Positions 11,171 through 23,139 of a stretch of 64,000 nt of DNA are shown here, piece after piece. Each line of letters starts with the position of its first letter. Position 1 is the stretch's first letter. The DNA is from Lingula anatina (taxonomy: Eukaryota > Brachiopoda > Lingulata > Lingulida > Lingulidae): contig NW_019775756.1 in assembly GCF_001039355.2 (NCBI RefSeq), positions 159,520 to 223,519 on the forward strand, given 5' to 3'. The notes below the pieces were generated by a model. That model had not been told where the DNA came from, searched no databases, and worked only from the letters and a program-made list of their open reading frames with translations. The position numbers and the translations under genes are program-made.

Positions 11171-14100
11171 ATGGAAAACCTAAAGAAGAAGTTTTCCCCC
11201 ACCAAACACACTGCAACTCAGAGCAGATCCACCTTTCATACCCCGCTGAAAACTTTCCAGTACGACGTTCAGGACTTTGGACTTCATGCCAAGGATTTCA
11301 TTGGCTCCTTGAGCCGCTTCAGTGGGACAGGATCTCTCCTTGCCTTAAAGGCGCTGGAATTGTTTAATGGGACAGCCTACTCCGAGACTGCTGGTCAGTT
11401 TCAGTCGGCACTTGAGGATGTCAACATGGCCACGCAGGCAGTGACCAATGAAGTGAGACAGGAAGTGGACACACTCATCCAGCGCCTGGTCAACAGGCTG
11501 GAGCCCAGTAAAGATGACCGGTCCGAGGATAATTTAAAGGTATTTCACTAAATCAGTCTGTTAGACATTAATAATTATTATTATTATTATTATTATTTTT
11601 ATTATTCAAGTCCCATTGTTTTAGAGTTAGGGCTGACCTGTTTAAGAAACAGCAGAAAATGTTACCAATGAATATAATTTTGATATTCAGTGCCTAAAAT
11701 AAGATTCTAGTCCAGGCCCGTAGGCAGGGGGTGTTCAGGGGGTTCAAGAGAACCACCCCTTTTGCTGGGAAAAGGTCCACTCTGGGTAAAATTTGATCTA
11801 GGTACATGAAGTTTTTATGGAAAAAGGTCCACTTTTTCAGAAAAAGAACCCCCCTTTTGAAATTGCTGGCTACGGGCCTGTAGTCTATACCACGTTCATA
11901 TTTAGACTAACCACAAACCTACTTAAAGTTTTCACTTGACAAAAATTTACAGGTAAAAGCCACCTTTTGATGACTTCATATATTGGCTAACTCCAGTCAG
12001 ATTTGGTCTGATGTTAGTGTTATTTTTACAAAACTTGTATGTCATTTTATTTCAGCTCCTTGCTCAATGCTTTGTAGCAGTCGTAAGGTTGCAGTGTCAG
12101 TTCTTTTTCTCAGTTACGGAGACTTTTTCCCAATTTTCTTCCATCAAAGATGTGGAAGATATCCTGCCTGTTCCAAAGAGACCCCCACGTTCATTGGACA
12201 AGTTAAAAGCAGCAGACCAATCAAAATTAACCACTCAAAAAGACAGCCAGTCAAAAGAGAAATCAGAAGATAAGGGTGCTAAAAAGGCAGCTGGTGAAAC
12301 CAAAGATAAAGCAGGCACTTCCCATGATTCCAAGAGTGCAGCCAATCAGAAAGCTGGACCTTCTGTGCTGCAGAACATGTCTTCGGTACCAGTTAACTTG
12401 CCTGTTGAGAAAACAAGTCAAAGCTCAGCAGCACCTGTTCCTAAAAGTCATCCACTGCCTGCTTTGCAAACTTCTTCCAGTTTGGAAACTGCTTCCACTC
12501 TATCGAATGAAGACGGACCTGGAGCTGCTGCAGCCTGCCTAAAGCTATCACGTTCACAGAGCGTCCCTCCGCCTAATGGCCACACGGTGTCACAAGAAGT
12601 GCTGGACAGCGTTATCGATTTCCTGTCAGGCATTCGCAAACCACCTATGCAATCTATCCCAGAAATCTCACTCCAAGGTGAAGGTCACGAGGACGATGGG
12701 ATGGACCCCTCATCTGGTGGTGGAAGCAGTTCTGGCACTACCCCTTCCACTATGAACATGTCCACATCCAGCTCAGCAGAGTTCCAGTACACCAACCCAG
12801 GGCCTCATCGCCACTCTGATGCTGGTCTGCAGTTCCTGGACCTTCCTCTAGACTCCTCCCGCGGCAACACCTGGCCTTCCACCATGCACCATAGGGGGAG
12901 CTACCCCAGTGACCTCATGATGGCTGCCAACCAGCAGATGTATCTGCCGGGATATGCTGCTGCCTATACGCCAGAGCTGGAGTACAGCCAGTACATGGCT
13001 CTGGTGTCCCAGGCAGGCCAAGATGGGCAGTATCTCCTGGGACCAGGGTGGGGGGCAGGGGATGCCAAGCTGAATAGGAGCTGGCCACCAAGGTAGGTAC
13101 AGCCAGGAGATGGTGCTTCTGGACCAAAAACTGTGTTACTTTTTTCAATGCACTTACAGTCATAGAATGCCAGTTTTAAAGATAAGGGTTTAATATGACT
13201 ATTGAATTAATAGTGTTTATATCTTGTATTTGAAGGAGGGCTGATGACCCCAGTTTGACCCTTCATTTGACCTTGATTTAACCTGTGACATTTGACCTAG
13301 TTTAAGCCTCCTTGGTGCAAGGATGATAGCCCTATATAGAATTCGTTGCAAGTGACTTCACAATGGCCCTAATAAACCGCTGACCTTTGATTGACTTTTA
13401 CATGACCTTGACCTTTGCCCTGGTTTCAGCTGGTCTGGTGCCCAGGATGACAGCAGTGATGAGGACTCTTCTATAGAGGAGCAGGTGGCCCTGGGAACAG
13501 ATCTGATGAATGCTGTCAATGACAAGAGGAGACACAGCAGTGGTGAACACAAGTTCTCTGATGGGACTCCACTGCTGCATGGTGCTGGTGCCGAGGCCAG
13601 GCCCAGGAGTGTGGACGACCTTCATATGGTGAGTGAGGCCTTGTGACCTGGCTGCATTGAGATGAGTTGGTGTTAGACTTTGAGAATGAGAAGAAGTAAA
13701 AGCAAAAGAAAACAAGGAGGATCTCTGTATATTGATCAGTTGGTGACTTACCGCAGACCATTTTCCAGTCAAATGTTCACCTATTATAAAGCCAGTATTG
13801 AGATGATTTTAACAGATGTATATTTATACATATTTATTATAGGAGTCCCGCTCCACCAATACATGGCCCCCAAAACAGGTTTGGACACGGCCAGTATCAG
13901 CTGACCAGGTAGCTGACCTGTCTTCAAGCACTTATGCCAGCCAGGCGGCAGACGCAGTACAACCACAGATGTCGTGGAGCGATGTTGTGGGGAGCAGTCG
14001 TCAGTCGCCGTGGGGAACTGGTAAGTAGGATGGGTATGTACTCAAGAAATTGCAGGGTTATTAATTCTTTGCATATATGCATATTTGTTACTATCATCTT

Positions 14101-14340
14101 TTTTTTTTTGAAAATAGGGTTTACCAGAGAAAGATTATATTGTATACATGCACAATTTTTTATACCTCTCTAGGTTTGCCATCAACTCAGTATATGCACC
14201 CTGCTAGCCTGCAGCAGACGTACAGCAGTGTCCCACCAGGGGGCAGCAGAGGTAGCGCACAGGGGGCAGCACAGGCAGATGCAGGAGGTGCCAAACAACA
14301 GGTTGAGAGAAAACAGTCTGTCACTAATGTGTCCTCATGA
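11171..14340 (+). CDS. Unrecognised protein, 649 codons, helical N-terminus and disordered Ser/Pro/Gly-rich C-terminus
   Basis: Five exons splice in consistent phase: 11171-11539, 12056-13092, 13430-13628, 13843-14020 and 14174-14340. Donors and acceptors are good (for example ACTG|GTAAGT and TCTCTAG|GT). Residues 1 to about 150 are predicted helical, with heptad-like Leu/Val/Phe spacing (regions DFIGSLSRFSG, ALKALELFNG, VDTLIQRLVNRL, LLAQCFVAVV), possibly a BAR-like or other helical bundle. From about residue 165 the chain is Lys/Ser/Glu-rich, then Ser/Pro/Gly/Gln-rich and disordered, with an acidic SSDEDSSIEEQ patch. The ATG at 11171 follows a splice acceptor near 11094 and is the first ATG in frame. 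I do not recognise the family. The 3' UTR is long, with AATAAA candidates up to 17087. It converges on the MsrA gene. Confidence 0.75.
11713..11880. mobile_element. Short MITE in an intron, 15-bp TIRs and TAGTC target duplication
   Basis: The left end CAGGCCCGTAGGCAG and right end CTGGCTACGGGCCTG are inverted repeats with one mismatch. TAGTC immediately precedes the left end and follows the right end, as a target-site duplication. The element is 168 bp, non-coding, inside intron 2 of the plus-strand gene. The terminal sequence resembles widespread CAGG...CGTAG-type MITEs. Confidence 0.75.
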
Positions 14341-17092
14341 GTAGGAAAATGTTGCAAATAGAATGCCATCATCTGTGCCATATGCTGATTAGTACAGAGA
14401 AGTTACAGCGTTTTTTACAAGCCCCATCTTGGAATGGTTAGTAAAAAAGGTTAACTACTAAACGGCTGATACAGATCACCAGAAAATCACGAACTGAAAG
14501 AAAGATGGGAGTGTTTGTTTTGTAAAAACAGATATTTCACCTTGTGTTGTAAATGTGTGTTACGTTCTGTGGCTTTTGAATCACACACTACGGTGAAAAC
14601 TTCAAACAGAATTCGGCTGTTTTTCACAGATTGAAATTCTCATGTGAGCTTCCATGAAGTATTGATTTAAGTGTTATCCTTCTCCCAACTCTGACACCAT
14701 TTACGTAAAAACGAACCAGTCGTACACAATTGAACTTTTTTTTTATTTTTTTGTGCATCATATATATATATATGAACCACATAAAAAGTATATGTCCAGT
14801 ATTGTAGCTGTTGTCTATAGATATTACTCAAGCGCTGTAATGGGAAAAAAAGCAGTTGGGCCTTTCCTAAATATGCATGTCATAAATTTTTTCAAAATGT
14901 TTTAAAACACCTTTTCTTTGATAGCCATTTCATAAAATTATTTCTATCCCCCCTTCCACTTCAGCACTTCCCTCAATCACATACGCACAACCACTATGAT
15001 ATAAAATGCAAACATGCTTTAAAATGCAATGAATAGGATATAAGCCATTCCTCATTATTTCTAATTATCATGCTAAAATAAGAAATATATAGTTTCCATA
15101 CCCCTTGTTAAATTATGAAACATTCTTAATTTTGAATGCTCAGTTGTGAAAGAAAACATTAGATAAAAACATACTAAGTACCTCAGTTGAATACCAGTTA
15201 TCCAGTGGTTAAATGATTTTGCCAATTATCACATAGAGATATGCTAAAACAGTATTTCATCATTATATATCACTTCACCTTATAACATGGAATAATTCTG
15301 GACAATATGATTTTTAAAAAGTTAACTGGCAGTCAGACTTAACAGATAGACAGACAGCGAGATAAATTGACTGGAAAATTTAAAGTAATAACCTATTTTG
15401 ACAGGTAGCATGACTTAAGGATTACCTTGGAGAGATATCATACCACTGAAATGTCAAGTGGTGATGTCATTTCCTAATTAGATAGTGAGTACATGTACCC
15501 AAGGGGGGAAACTGACACAGTCAGGGAATGCAATTAGGCAAAATGTATGGTATGATTTTAAAAGCTCGGTATTGTACATGCTACAACAGTCAAAAAAGGT
15601 TATTAATGTGATTACTTCTCCTGGGATTATTTGTTTGAAAACATGTCCAGTGGAAGTGACATGCAATGATCAAATTTGTTCAGGATTTGTTAGGTATAAT
15701 TTATCAACTAATCGGTTGTCAGTGAGAAATATTGGGATAATACTCTTAACATGGGGAAGTTCTGCTCTTCCCATCACGTAAGGATGCAGAATTTTAACGG
15801 GGGGTATGTAATGAGTGCCGCAATACAGCTACATTGAGATCATCATTCAGTGTAGTGCAGAAATAAAAGATGTGTCACATTTTGTTTTCATGTGTTTCCC
15901 TTGTAAGTTGTGAATGCTGTGTCATTGATGATAATGCAGGATTTGAAGTAAAGATAATGCATGTTTTGAGGTTAAGGGATTACCACAGATGTAAACGTGT
16001 AAAAGGAAATACAATACTTAAAAGTGAAGTCTCGCCATATTTTTACTTTTATACCAGGTATAAGATTTAATGTTTGCATGTACCACTGTCATTATATAAG
16101 CAATAAAATCTGTTAATAGTAAATGTAGCATTTGTGCATCCACTATATATGTGGATTTAGGAAATATTTACTAGTTTCTTGAGAATTGTGAAGACTTACA
16201 TAAGAACTTGTTTCAAATTGTTGGGTTTTTATTACAAGCTGTATTTACAATATTTTTAGCAGTATGTTATTGACCAAAAATCCAAAAGCAAAGGCACAAG
16301 TCCTGACATCTTAATTTCCAAAGTTTTTGCTCATGACAAGGGTTGTATCGTCCACACTGGTGCACAGTCATCACACAAATCTTTCGAGTGCTTGTCTGTG
16401 GTTTTACTTTTTCATTCAAAGTCATTTGTAGACACTCACATACGTGTACTTTCTGGTGCAAAGCCAACCAACTTTTCGGAACTTCAGAATTTGCATAATT
16501 TTGGGTTTGTGAACAAAATTCTTGTTCCCTGAAAATGGTTATTTCATGTTGTGATTTATTATAGTAGGTAATTACTGTATCACAATGCAGGGGTGTTTTT
16601 TCTTCTGTGAAATTGAGAAATATTGAATTTCTTTAGTTTATCAGCAATTAGGTAGAAATGCAATTTTGCACAGAATTGAGGTCAGTTGATTCTTTTTCCT
16701 CTCTTTATGAAGAAAACAATAAAAATAATTATTATTATTTGGAAGCATTCAGATATTTGTGCACAAATGGCTATCTAATCACATGAAAAAAGCACTGTTG
16801 CTTGAAGTTATTTCTGAAATGTATGTGGGAACCACCAAAATGAATTTTCACAGCCAACACTCCTATGAATTGTACTAATAATAGTAAATGTATTGTTACC
16901 AATACCTGCTACTGAAATTAGATATTTCAGTTTATTGTGTTTTTTAAGGAATGTTAAAGTAATGTCCTTGCCCTGTTGTTTATGATAAGTAGGTATAATG
17001 GTTATGAAATATAAATGGTGTATTCATTGAAAGCTTTTGAAATATCTGTGTAACTGCATGCCACAGTATTAAGTATTAATGACAAAAATAAA
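14341..17092 (+). other. 3' UTR and downstream sequence of the 11171-14340 gene
   Basis: No coding exon is seen. AATAAA signals occur at several points, for example near 15858, 16105, 16717 and 17087-17092; any could be used. The stretch is AT-rich, with no recognised repeat. Confidence 0.4.
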
Positions 17093-17575
17093 ACATTACC
17101 ATATTACACGGTGATTGTATTTATTTTCATAGCTCTGGAGTAGAAATTATCATTGTAAAGATCATCGTAAAGATGCTAATTCTGTCAGTATTGCTCAAAA
17201 GTTTTGGCATCTCCATCTCTTGATCCATTTTAAATCGGTAATAACTTGATAACTCGTTGCTTTTAATACTTGATCAGAAATGGTTGATAATATATTGAAA
17301 CTTGGTTGGATCTGTTGGAGTTACACCCTTATAAAGTTAACTGTAATATGATTTCTATAAATACATTCTAAAAGCATTGACATTTGGGTCAGTCTGGTCC
17401 ACTTTGTTTTCAAACTTGACAAATTATGCAATCCCAAAAATGAATTTGGTTATTTTTGAAAACACAAAGGCAGCTTCATGAAGAGAAAGGGAATGGGTAA
17501 CAGAGGTTTTGCTCAACTTGCAAATCCTCTGTACTGAAGTAGACAAACAAGACTAATGGAAATGCATAAAATTAA

Positions 17576-17607
17576 TTTTATTTATGATCCATTAAAAGGG
17601 CTTTATT
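17576..17607 (-). terminator. Polyadenylation signals of the MsrA gene
   Basis: On the minus strand AATAAA occurs at 17602-17607 and again near 17577-17582, 35-65 bases beyond the SECIS-like hairpin. This places the hairpin inside the expected 3' UTR. Confidence 0.5.
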
Positions 17608-17640
17608 TCCTAAGGGGCCATGTCACCTCAACAGGGATGT

Positions 17641-17708
17641 CAAGACACTTCCATCCACCAAGCAGCTTCAAAATTTTGATTACACTGCTGAGTTTCATCC
17701 TATGTCTC
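17641..17708 (-). promoter_or_regulatory. SECIS-like element in the MsrA 3' UTR
   Basis: Read 5'->3' on the minus strand: helix I (GAGACAT pairing with GTGTCTT), a small internal loop, then the conserved ATGA opposite GGAT (the GA tandem of the non-Watson-Crick quartet). Helix II follows (AACTCAGCAGT with GCTGCTTGGT, one mismatch). Thirteen bases after ATGA comes an unpaired AA, then a mini-stem TCAA/TTGA closing an AATT loop. This order and spacing is that of a type 2 eukaryotic SECIS. It lies about 620 bases after the MsrA stop codon. Pairing was worked out by hand; no folding program was run. Confidence 0.7.
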
Positions 17709-18329
17709 AAAATTCCTGAAGGAGGTACTGACTTCTTAGGTCATAAAGCTCCCATGAAAAATTAAGTACATATCACAGATAGTTCATTTCTATTATCTAT
17801 ATATCAATAGATGTTCACACGTTTCACCATTTTAAAATGTTCCGGAAGTTATAACTTTATGGTGATGCAGCCAAGACCCTCTTTACCTGGGTGATTTGAG
17901 ACTGGGATAGGCCCATCTCCTTGGATTCCTGGAATTTGTAGAGAGACATTCTATTAAAAACTGACAAATGTCTTTTTTTTTTTATTTTACATATTAATTT
18001 TTTGTGTCACTAGTTCATTATTACATGTTTGGCCCATATCACCATTTTATTATTGTACTCATTCTTTACTGATATGGAATACAAAAGTGACAAATGCATA
18101 AGAAATAAAACTGAATTTAGGAAAAGTAAAATTGTGCTAAGATCAAAACTTGCATCTAAAAAAAAGAACAAAAAGAAGTAAACTTTTCCCTAAAAGATGA
18201 AAATTACACCATGTTGCTTAGGTTACTATTACTACATAAAAACTTTTTTTTATATTTAGAGAAAAAAAGAATTCATATGTGATCGGTTTGTTACAACACC
18301 CATTCAAACATGGCCTTCCTCTTAAAATA

Positions 18330-19303
18330 TTAATAAAGCAAGTTTCTTGCCTTCTCAAACTGTTCCACAGTACCATATTTGCCAACAAAACCATTCAGCC
18401 TGGCAGCAGCATAAGACCTAATCAAACTCTGTCCCTCAAGACCCAGGGTGTCGAATAGTTTGAATTGCTGTCTCAGCAGGTACTTCTGGTGATAGCTAAA
18501 ACAGTGTATGGTAATGATGGGGAAAACTGAATTTTACAGATACTGTTATGTACAGCATAACAAAACCATTCAGCCTGTTATGTAAGTCATAAATTTTTTT
18601 AATTAGAACACTCTTTTTGAGTGGTACCAACATAATTGAAAAGCAGGCTACTCTATAATTTATTTTATAAAGAAAAAGGCTATTTACAAAATTTTATATA
18701 AATTTAATGATTCCAAAAAATTGTGTTGGAAAGACTGATAATTTTTTGCCCTTTGAAAAGATTGAGTCATTGCTGTAAATAATGACCAGTAATTTTGTAG
18801 GTTTAAATATTTTGGTAACAGGAGAGCTCTGTAAACACACTTTTATCAGATTCAGGACAACAGAAAGGACCTCCCCCATCCATTTCTGATGTAATGTTAA
18901 TATCTGCAAGAAACTGTGTGTTATTGTACTAATTTGCAATTCTAGCTCAATGTCTGAAACAAACATTTTACTGAAATGCAGATGGGATTTCTTAGTGTTA
19001 TGGAGAAAGTTGCAGCAATGCCATTTTATCAGAGCTTCAAGGATCTCTCCATGAATATTCAAACTAACAAAAAAGGGTTTGCTATGTAAATCAATGCTGG
19101 TTTAACAATCATAAGAGATGTATATTAATAACAATTAGCATAATTATTATTATGATCAATTTACCATAACTGCTTTGCATCCTAGCTGTCTGAATTTTTT
19201 TTCTCAATGTGAATTGTAAACTATTTAGGCAACCTGATGTTGTTAAGATGGCAACAGGCTCATCAGCCCACCCCTCTCTCTCAGCCCTTACTCTTACATG
19301 TGC

Positions 19304-19334
<31 letters not shown>

Positions 19335-19356
19335 TGTATGTATTGTAATGTAATAT

Positions 19357-19391
<35 letters not shown>

Positions 19392-20448
19392 ATAACTTAC
19401 TTTTCTGCCTCAAAAAACTCAGTTGCGGGCAAAATCTTTGTGGCAATTTTTCTTGCCATATGTTTCTGCTGTTCCTCCATGCTCTTCTCGGCCAGCGCCT
19501 TCTGCTCAGAGTCATGATAAAAGATTGCTGACATGTACTGGTTAGTGGTATTGGTGGTAGGGTCATGCCCTTTCCAAAACAAGGCAAGGAGTTCCTCATA
19601 TGAAATCTGTGCAGGATTGTAATCCAAGTCCACTGTTTCTGTATGATCTCCCCTAAAGAAAATTTAGAAGACCTTTCTTGTGCTGAATAGTGAAAAAGTA
19701 TTTTTAGATGAGATCCTAGAAAGGGTGATTTAAGTTCTATGTCATATATAACTGACCTTTGTTTTTGTATATAAACAAGAATATTTTGAACAGAATATTC
19801 TGAAAAAGAAATTTATGAAGATATAATATTAAGATAATCCTTCTCAAACAATTTAAAATATGCGCTATACATTTAATACATACTTGTTAAAACACTTGGA
19901 TTGAAAATGAAGACTGCTTCCTATATTTTGCCCATTTCAATGCATCACTTTTATTTGTTATCTATAATATGTGTAACTACCTTCTCACCTCTTCAGGACT
20001 GTCTCCCGGGACCTGGCCAATCTACTCCCACCCCCTTTTAAAACTAAACCCATTTTGATAAACAAGCATGGTAGATTAAAAATCTTAATTCATTTCATTT
20101 TACAATTAACCAAGCTTTAATATTCTTACAACTCATTTTTAAATACAAACTAAAATTAATCATAATTCTACCAGACTCTCTAAGAATACAAGTAATATAA
20201 TATTATATACCCTTCTGCATCTCAAAACTTGTATTGGGGTAATTCTTGATTGAAAAAAATTAATCACACCAGTGTCACATATGTACTTACATTTTCCTGT
20301 AAGTAGGGGATGGTGTGGATCCCCCAGTATAGCCCACACGTGTGTGGACCACCCCCGGGACACAGCCAAACTGTGCCTCGGGGAACCAAAATCATCTCAG
20401 GGCAAAAGTGGCCCTCTTTGTGGCCACGGCTGGCTCCATCAAGGGCAT
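18330..20448 (-). CDS. msrA: Peptide-methionine (S)-S-oxide reductase with in-frame UGA (probable selenocysteine)
   Basis: Three exons, 20291-20448, 19401-19652 and 18330-18495, splice in phase to 192 codons including the stop. The enzyme reduces methionine-S-sulfoxide in proteins. Family landmarks: an RATFAL start to the core, FW just after the catalytic position, RVGYTGG near residue 40, PTYR then GDHTETV across the first intron, a YNP..SYEELL..FW..HDPT block, and NQYMSAIF. The catalytic residue, normally Cys in GCFW, is UGA (20392-20394, codon 19). The frame is otherwise open and conserved on both sides, which argues for selenocysteine rather than decay. A SECIS-like hairpin lies at 17641-17708. 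The only Cys encoded is residue 29, and there is no C-terminal Cys pair. The ATG at 20448 has an ACC context just after an acceptor (CACCAG|G), so an untranslated first exon is likely. A pseudogene or sequencing error is the alternative. Confidence 0.85.
19307..19391 (+). repeat. ATGT tetranucleotide and CA microsatellites
   Basis: TATG repeats at about 19307-19342 and CA repeats at about 19360-19391, immediately beside the donor of MsrA exon 2. Confidence 0.95.
20392..20394 (-). other. UGA codon read as selenocysteine (predicted)
   Basis: The TGA replaces the catalytic cysteine codon of MsrA, between an ATFALR segment and FWFPEAQ. The reading frame after it matches MsrA through two further exons, so termination here would abolish the enzyme. 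Confidence 0.75.
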
Positions 20449-20511
20449 GGTGCCTGGTGAGATGAAATGTCAATTTTACAAGTTCAGTTTACAAAGTGAT
20501 CTGCAAGCAAG

Positions 20512-20568
<57 letters not shown>

Positions 20569-20964
20569 AGTTTGCACATACCATCTAGCTTCTACCGTAA
20601 ATAAAGACAAAAATAATGATAAATAAATAAAATACCTCAAATTTGGTTATCCTTATTTAATTTTATATATTATCAAATGTGCCAATAACAGTTTAATGGG
20701 GATTAATTGAAGAAATGTGGTGGAAATACTCTTAAGCTTACTACATTTACGTACAAAAATATGAAAGCCTACAATTATTAAGCAGCGTCATGACTGGTGA
20801 CTAAAACTGCATAACGAATTTGATTAGCATACCCTGTTATCATAGTCATTTATCATCAAAGCTGAATTTAGGGGGGAAATACGCCAAAATCAAAGATTTA
20901 CATGTCCTGGTACTCTTGAACGGGTACACATATTAATTAAGCACCTGTAACCTGTACGTCTTAC

Positions 20965-21150
20965 CTGCCAATCCAAGTTACACTTAACGAATAGCACAAT
21001 CCGAAGATCTCCGAAGAGGTGAGTAAACTTATCAGGCAATGTTAAAATGCAGTGAGTCCACTAGATACACTAGATAGAAGACAAGCAATGTTTACACAGC
21101 TCCAGGGTCAAGTGACACCTGGCCAATTTCACGGTCAAAAGAGGGGTCTC
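20965..21150 (-). other. Candidate untranslated first exon of MsrA
   Basis: A donor (TTGGCAG|GTAAGA) on the minus strand at 20965/20964 could pair with the acceptor just upstream of the MsrA ATG. The upstream edge is a guess; no TATA-like box is obvious. Confidence 0.3.
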
Positions 21151-21891
21151 GCCCACAGCGCGTCTGTAGCCCGTGTTGATGACATTTAGTTCAGCAAAAT
21201 TTTGTTACACAATTGGATTGTGCCAGGTGGCCTGATTGCGTTACAGTAGCACCGCAGGTGCAATGAGTCATAACGCACGCCTTATGAGGGTAATGCATAC
21301 CTTTCGCGTTCCGCGTGATTGGCATTATTTTTCGAGCTTGATGCGTTCTTTGAGCCCAATATTCTGCGTGAAACGTGATTCAGGAATTCTTAATTGGTGA
21401 TTGACCTGAATATATTTTGGTGATTGGTGATGGAGCTGTTTTAATCTTGGTGATTGGTGATTAAGGGGGAGGGGGTATTCCCCCATCTATATGTCATCTA
21501 TTGGCCTCCTGCGTAGATCTATCATCTAGTTACATGCTATTTCGTAGTTTTTATTGTAAGCGGCTAAGGATTAGTTCACTTACCATGAGTTTGGCCCATG
21601 ATAAATCGGTCAACCCGTGTGCTTTTCTTGGCGTTGGCACAGCACAGAACGTGAAACCCATTGGCATAAAAACGAGGAAATCACAATCAGTACCCACTAC
21701 TGGTACGAGTACGACTGCTTCTCTACGCTTCAACAAAGTTGCTTTATATCTGTATTTCTGTTCTTGAAAGCAAATCAGGTTACGTAGAACAGTTGCTGAA
21801 CGAAAGGCGCAACATGAAAGAATTACTCCAGAACTGAAGTGCCAAATCGCCCCCACCGAGGTCACTATTAAAAGGTGTCATTTTCCTTCGT

Positions 21892-22235
21892 TTAAAGGGA
21901 TAATAACTCTTCGTTTTGGCCAAAAAATGAATTTTCCTGGAGTAAAGAACAATTTTCCCATACTTACCAATGGTTAATGAATCCAGTTTTTACATTCAAA
22001 GTTAGTCCCTGGTTTTTTTCTAAAAAGTTCTTTTTTTCGTTATAATCTCTTAAGAGATTATAACAGAGTATAGCCATCTATGGAGGTCACATGGTCTAAA
22101 GACAAGCTCAGATATCAGAATAATAGCTATAACTGCCGTTTTTGTGGTACAACAGAATATATTATATTTCTATGCGTTGTTCACAATGTTTTTATTGTGA
22201 AATAGATCTCATACGAAGAGTTATTTTCCCTTTAA
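21892..22235 (+). mobile_element. MITE with TTAA ends, copy 1
   Basis: The terminal inverted repeats are TTAAAGGGATAATAACTC.. at the left and the complement of TTAAAGGGAAAATAACTC.. at the right, 23 bp with one mismatch. TTAA at both ends suggests a piggyBac-type target, though the superfamily is unconfirmed. A diverged copy in opposite orientation is at 45319-45660. Confidence 0.7.
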
Positions 22236-22646
22236 CATTGCTATGCAAAATGGTTGTTTCTTCGCTGACTTAAACCTCATCGCGACGGGCTAACTAAAAC
22301 AATTTTAAGTCTCGACAGAGGACGTTTCATTGCAAACGAGGGGGACAACAAGAAAGCAGATCTAGAACTACGCCAAGGAAAGGTCATTTTAATAGGAGTT
22401 TTAAAAAACTCCTTACTTTGGATGAAATGAGAAAGACAAAAATAGACACCGTCAAATGCCAATTAAAAATACAACAAAAAGCCCTTTTTTAAAAAAAGAA
22501 AAAAAAAGCACATTAATTCAGAAAAAAATACTTAAAGATGGAAATGTATTAATATATTTTGTGTGGTAAATCAGCTATATTACTGAAATGGCACGTAGAA
22601 ATCGTGCATATTGCTCCATAAGGACGCTTTTGGTCCAAGCGAATTT

Positions 22647-23139
22647 TACATGTGTCATGAGTATTTATCTTATAATACATGCCACAGACAGAGATATACA
22701 TAATTTATTATCAGAGAGAATACAGTTACAATTGTTCATATAATATCTAGGAACATAAATACCCCAGATTATCTGGGGATTGAGAAGGTGTAGTGTACAT
22801 GTATCATGCGACTCGTGGTCATGAGTCAAAGCATTCATAATTCATGATTTAGAGACAATGAAGATAGTTAAAGTTCAAGACAATAAGGGTAGTTTAAGTT
22901 ATTCAGACGGTCAGTATTATATTACAGTATATCTTGAGTAATAATCTTAAATAACTGTTATTTAATTCATACGGTCAGTATATGATTATCTGGGTTACAA
23001 TCTCAAGAGTTATCTTACATGCAATGTTGTACACTATATAAGAAGGTCAGTAAAAGCAGAAGATCATCGATAAGCTGCATAACCGAGGAGATCTCTTGTT
23101 GTGGCGTGTATTATAAGATAATTACTCATGACACATGTA
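22647..23139. mobile_element. 493-bp element with 39-bp terminal inverted repeats
   Basis: The left end begins TACATGTGTCATGAGTATTT and the right end finishes with its near-exact complement. The arms extend about 39 bp through TTATAATACATGCCAC and match with few differences. The interior is AT-rich and non-coding. No target duplication is obvious. Confidence 0.75.

Noticed and set aside
12011-12055. Upstream start for the 12056 exon
   Set aside because: The 15 codons before 12056 are the intron's pyrimidine tract and acceptor; the real frame comes from the 11171 exon.
17441-17485. Another ATGA-centred hairpin downstream of MsrA
   Set aside because: The arms do not pair and no AA bulge is at the expected distance.
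18241-18329. Alternative SECIS candidate nearer the MsrA stop (ATGA followed by a T/A-rich stem)
   Set aside because: No GA partner at the right place and the stem is only A/T runs; the hairpin at 17641-17708 is far better.
19109-19400. Open frames in the CA/TG and TATG repeats beside MsrA exon 2
   Set aside because: Low-complexity translation of microsatellites in the intron.
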